DNA of 6,685 nucleotides from Gammaproteobacteria bacterium (lineage in GTDB: Bacteria; Pseudomonadota; Gammaproteobacteria; SZUA-229), in contig JAJRTD010000369.1 in NCBI GenBank assembly GCA_024278435.1, positions 1-6,685 on the forward strand, in the 5' to 3' direction. The notes below the pieces were generated by a model. That model had not been told where the DNA came from. It did not search any database and worked only from the letters and a program-made list of their open reading frames with translations. Of the stretch, positions 4,902-6,685 are shown piece by piece. The position numbers were made by a program, and so were the translations under genes. Numbering within the stretch: position 1 is the first letter of the stretch; each line of letters starts with the position of its first letter.

Positions 4902-6685
4902 TTGTGCGGTATAGCAGGCATAATTAGTAAAACACAGCCCTATGGCGAGCATGCAATGCAGCGCATGCTGGAAGCATTGAAGTTCCGCGGGCCTGATGAT
5001 GAAGGTAGCTATTCAACCAGCGGCGCTGTCCTCGGGCAGCGCCGGCTGTCGATTATTGACCTGGAAGGCGGGCACCAGCCGATCCCTAACGAAGACAAAA
5101 CACTGTGGCTGGTGTGCAATGGTGAAATCTATAATTACCGGAAGCTGCGCGAAGACCTGATAAAACGCGGCCACCGGTTTTCAACACACAGTGACTCCGA
5201 GGTGATTCTTCATCTTTATGAAGAGAAAGGTGAAGACTGTGTGGATGATTTACGCGGCATGTTTTCATTTGCGATATGGGACGAGGAGAAAAAACAGCTG
5301 TTTGCCGCCAGGGACCGACTGGGGCAGAAGCCGCTTTACTATATTACGATTGAAGACCAGTTTTTTTTCGCCTCGGAAATCAAGGCGCTGCTGGCGCTGG
5401 ATAAATCCTTTGCCGAAATGGATGTGGAAGCGCTGGACCAGTACCTGACGCTGAGAATCATTGCGCCACCGCGCAGCATGTTCCGCCAGATTAAAAAACT
5501 GCCGCCCGCGCACAGGCTGCTGTTCTCTGCGGACGCTGGGCTGCAGATTTCGCAATACTGGGACCTGAATTTTGAGCCCAAGTTAACCGGCTCCGATGAT
5601 GAACTGGTTGATCAGCTGGAAGCCGAGCTGATTGATGCGCTGAAGCTGCACATGGTCAGTGATGTGCCGGTAGGCGCCTTCCTTAGTGGCGGCATGGACT
5701 CAACACTGGTGGTTTCCATGCTGATGAAACATGTCAGCAATGAGGCGATTGACACCTTTACCATGGGCCTGCCCTACGGTGATTATAACGAGGCGCCGTT
5801 TGCCCGCCAGGTTGCTGAACAGTACGCCACCCGGCACCATGAACAGATACTGACACCGTCATTAACCGGCAGCCTGCCCGACCTGGTCGAGCACCTGGAT
5901 GAACCTTCCGATCCGTTATCGGTATGTACCTATCTTATTGCCAAAGAAGCCCGCAAGCATGTCAAAGTGGTGCTGGGCGGTGATGGCGGTGATGAATTGT
6001 TTGGTGGTTATGACCGTTACTACGGTTATAAATATGCCGGCTATTATGCCCTGATACCGGGTGTTATCCGGCGCTATGGCATTGGCGCGGTATTAAACCT
6101 GATGCCTGATGGTGGCTGGTACAAGAGCAAGGCGCACCAGATCAAGTGGCTGCACTCACTCTCTTTTATGAAGGGTAGCCGGCGTTATTCGCGCAGTTTA
6201 AGTTATTTTTATTTTGGCAAGGACTGGCGCAGCAGGTTATATGGCGCCACTATGCAAAAAGCGGTAAGTGAGTTCGAACCGGAAGAGGCAATCTGGCAGC
6301 CCTTCGATACCGCAAAAGCCTCTGACCCGGTGGATAAAATGCTCAATGCCGACAGTTTTGTCCGTCTGCCGGACCATCCGGTAATGATATCCGATCGCAT
6401 GACCATGGCGAACTCCCTGGAAGTCCGCAGTCCGCTGATGGATCACAAGGTGGCGGAATTTGCTGCCCGGTTACCGGTGCGCATGAAGGTGCGTGGCAGG
6501 TCGCTGCGATATATTCAGAAAAAGCTGCTGGAACGCTATCTGCCGCAAACGGTGTTGCAGCGTCCGAAACAGGGTTTCTCTTCCGCGCTGCCCTATATGC
6601 TGGCCGACGAATACAGGACGTTGTTCAAGGCTTTTCTGCAGCAGTCGCAACTGGCGCAGGACGACTATTTTCAGCAGCCGGCCAT
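4902..6685 (+). CDS. asnB: Asparagine synthetase B-type glutamine-dependent amidotransferase (3' end cut by the window)
   Basis: An open frame of 594 codons runs to the window edge with no stop. The N-terminal class II glutamine amidotransferase domain begins (TTG-encoded Met)-CGIAGI, so Cys2 becomes the N-terminal nucleophile that releases ammonia from glutamine. Arg47/48, NGEIYN (73-78) and Asp98 in SDSE match the glutamine pocket of E. coli AsnB. The synthetase domain has the ATP PP-loop SGGMDST (262-268), GDGGDELFGGY (360-370), SLEVRSPLMDH (505-515) and RPKQGF (554-559). It activates a carboxylate by adenylation and converts it to an amide. AsnB makes asparagine, but copies in polysaccharide loci, including those associated with exosortase A, are thought to amidate glycan or other substrates. 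The neighbouring GT4 gene favours such a role, without proving it. E. coli AsnB is 554 residues, so this is a longer variant. TTG at 4902 has TGAGGA upstream; later ATGs would remove Cys2. Confidence 0.93.
   Translation, partial: MCGIAGIISKTQPYGEHAMQRMLEALKFRGPDDEGSYSTSGAVLGQRRLSIIDLEGGHQPIPNEDKTLWLVCNGEIYNYRKLREDLIKRGHRFSTHSDSEVILHLYEEKGEDCVDDLRGMFSFAIWDEEKKQLFAARDRLGQKPLYYITIEDQFFFASEIKALLALDKSFAEMDVEALDQYLTLRIIAPPRSMFRQIKKLPPAHRLLFSADAGLQISQYWDLNFEPKLTGSDDELVDQLEAELIDALKLHMVSDVPVGAFLSGGMDSTLVVSMLMKHVSNEAIDTFTMGLPYGDYNEAPFARQVAEQYATRHHEQILTPSLTGSLPDLVEHLDEPSDPLSVCTYLIAKEARKHVKVVLGGDGGDELFGGYDRYYGYKYAGYYALIPGVIRRYGIGAVLNLMPDGGWYKSKAHQIKWLHSLSFMKGSRRYSRSLSYFYFGKDWRSRLYGATMQKAVSEFEPEEAIWQPFDTAKASDPVDKMLNADSFVRLPDHPVMISDRMTMANSLEVRSPLMDHKVAEFAARLPVRMKVRGRSLRYIQKKLLERYLPQTVLQRPKQGFSSALPYMLADEYRTLFKAFLQQSQLAQDDYFQQPA

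Noticed and set aside
5218..5448. 76-codon plus-strand frame
   Set aside because: It is out of frame inside the asparagine synthetase gene, whose reading frame here encodes conserved residues. The alternative product is Arg/Trp-rich and unlike a real protein.
4902..6685. Assignment of the locus to an exosortase A/PEP-CTERM polysaccharide cluster
   Set aside because: AsnB-type amidotransferases and GT4 enzymes occur in those clusters, but no exosortase, PEP-CTERM protein or chain-length determinant is in the window, so the link is not supported here.
1..6685. CRISPR arrays, insertion sequences, tRNA or rRNA genes
   Set aside because: No regularly spaced repeats, transposase motifs, terminal repeats or cloverleaf-forming segments were seen on reading both strands.

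Overview
The window is a densely packed bacterial chromosomal segment with five protein-coding genes and no gene-free stretch longer than about 225 bases. Base composition is moderate (close to half G+C by eye). The genes use AGGAG-type ribosome binding sites and GTG and TTG starts alongside ATG. Protein style (GlpD-like FAD enzyme, extended SDR, GT4, AsnB) suggests a proteobacterium, most likely a gammaproteobacterium. This is an impression from gene style; no marker gene is present to prove it.

Layout: (1) At 41-1714 (+) lies a divergent FAD-dependent glycerol-3-phosphate dehydrogenase-like protein. It is followed 15 bases later by an NAD(P)-dependent epimerase/dehydratase (1730-2719, +), so the two form an operon-like pair. 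(2) A class I SAM-dependent methyltransferase runs the other way (2720-3445, -). Its stop codon directly abuts the stop codon of the epimerase. (3) A 224-base divergent intergenic region (3446-3669) carries candidate promoters for both flanking genes and a perfect 7+7 dyad at 3521-3540. (4) A GT4 glycosyltransferase (3670-4836, +) is followed after 65 bases by a glutamine-hydrolysing asparagine synthetase/amidotransferase (4902 to the window end, +). That last gene starts at TTG and is cut by the window edge after 594 codons.

The set SDR + methyltransferase + GT4 + AsnB-type amidotransferase is typical of loci that build and decorate cell-surface polysaccharides or glycolipids. A plausible reading is that the SDR modifies a (probably nucleotide-linked) sugar, the GT4 transfers it to a growing glycan, the methyltransferase caps or decorates, and the AsnB-like protein amidates an acidic group. 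The GlpD-like oxidoreductase is the unusual partner: compared with E. coli GlpD it keeps the FAD-binding framework but appears to have lost several substrate-site residues. It may therefore oxidise something other than glycerol-3-phosphate. The joint pathway is inference; the family assignments are well supported by visible motifs. No mobile element, CRISPR array, tRNA or rRNA was seen.
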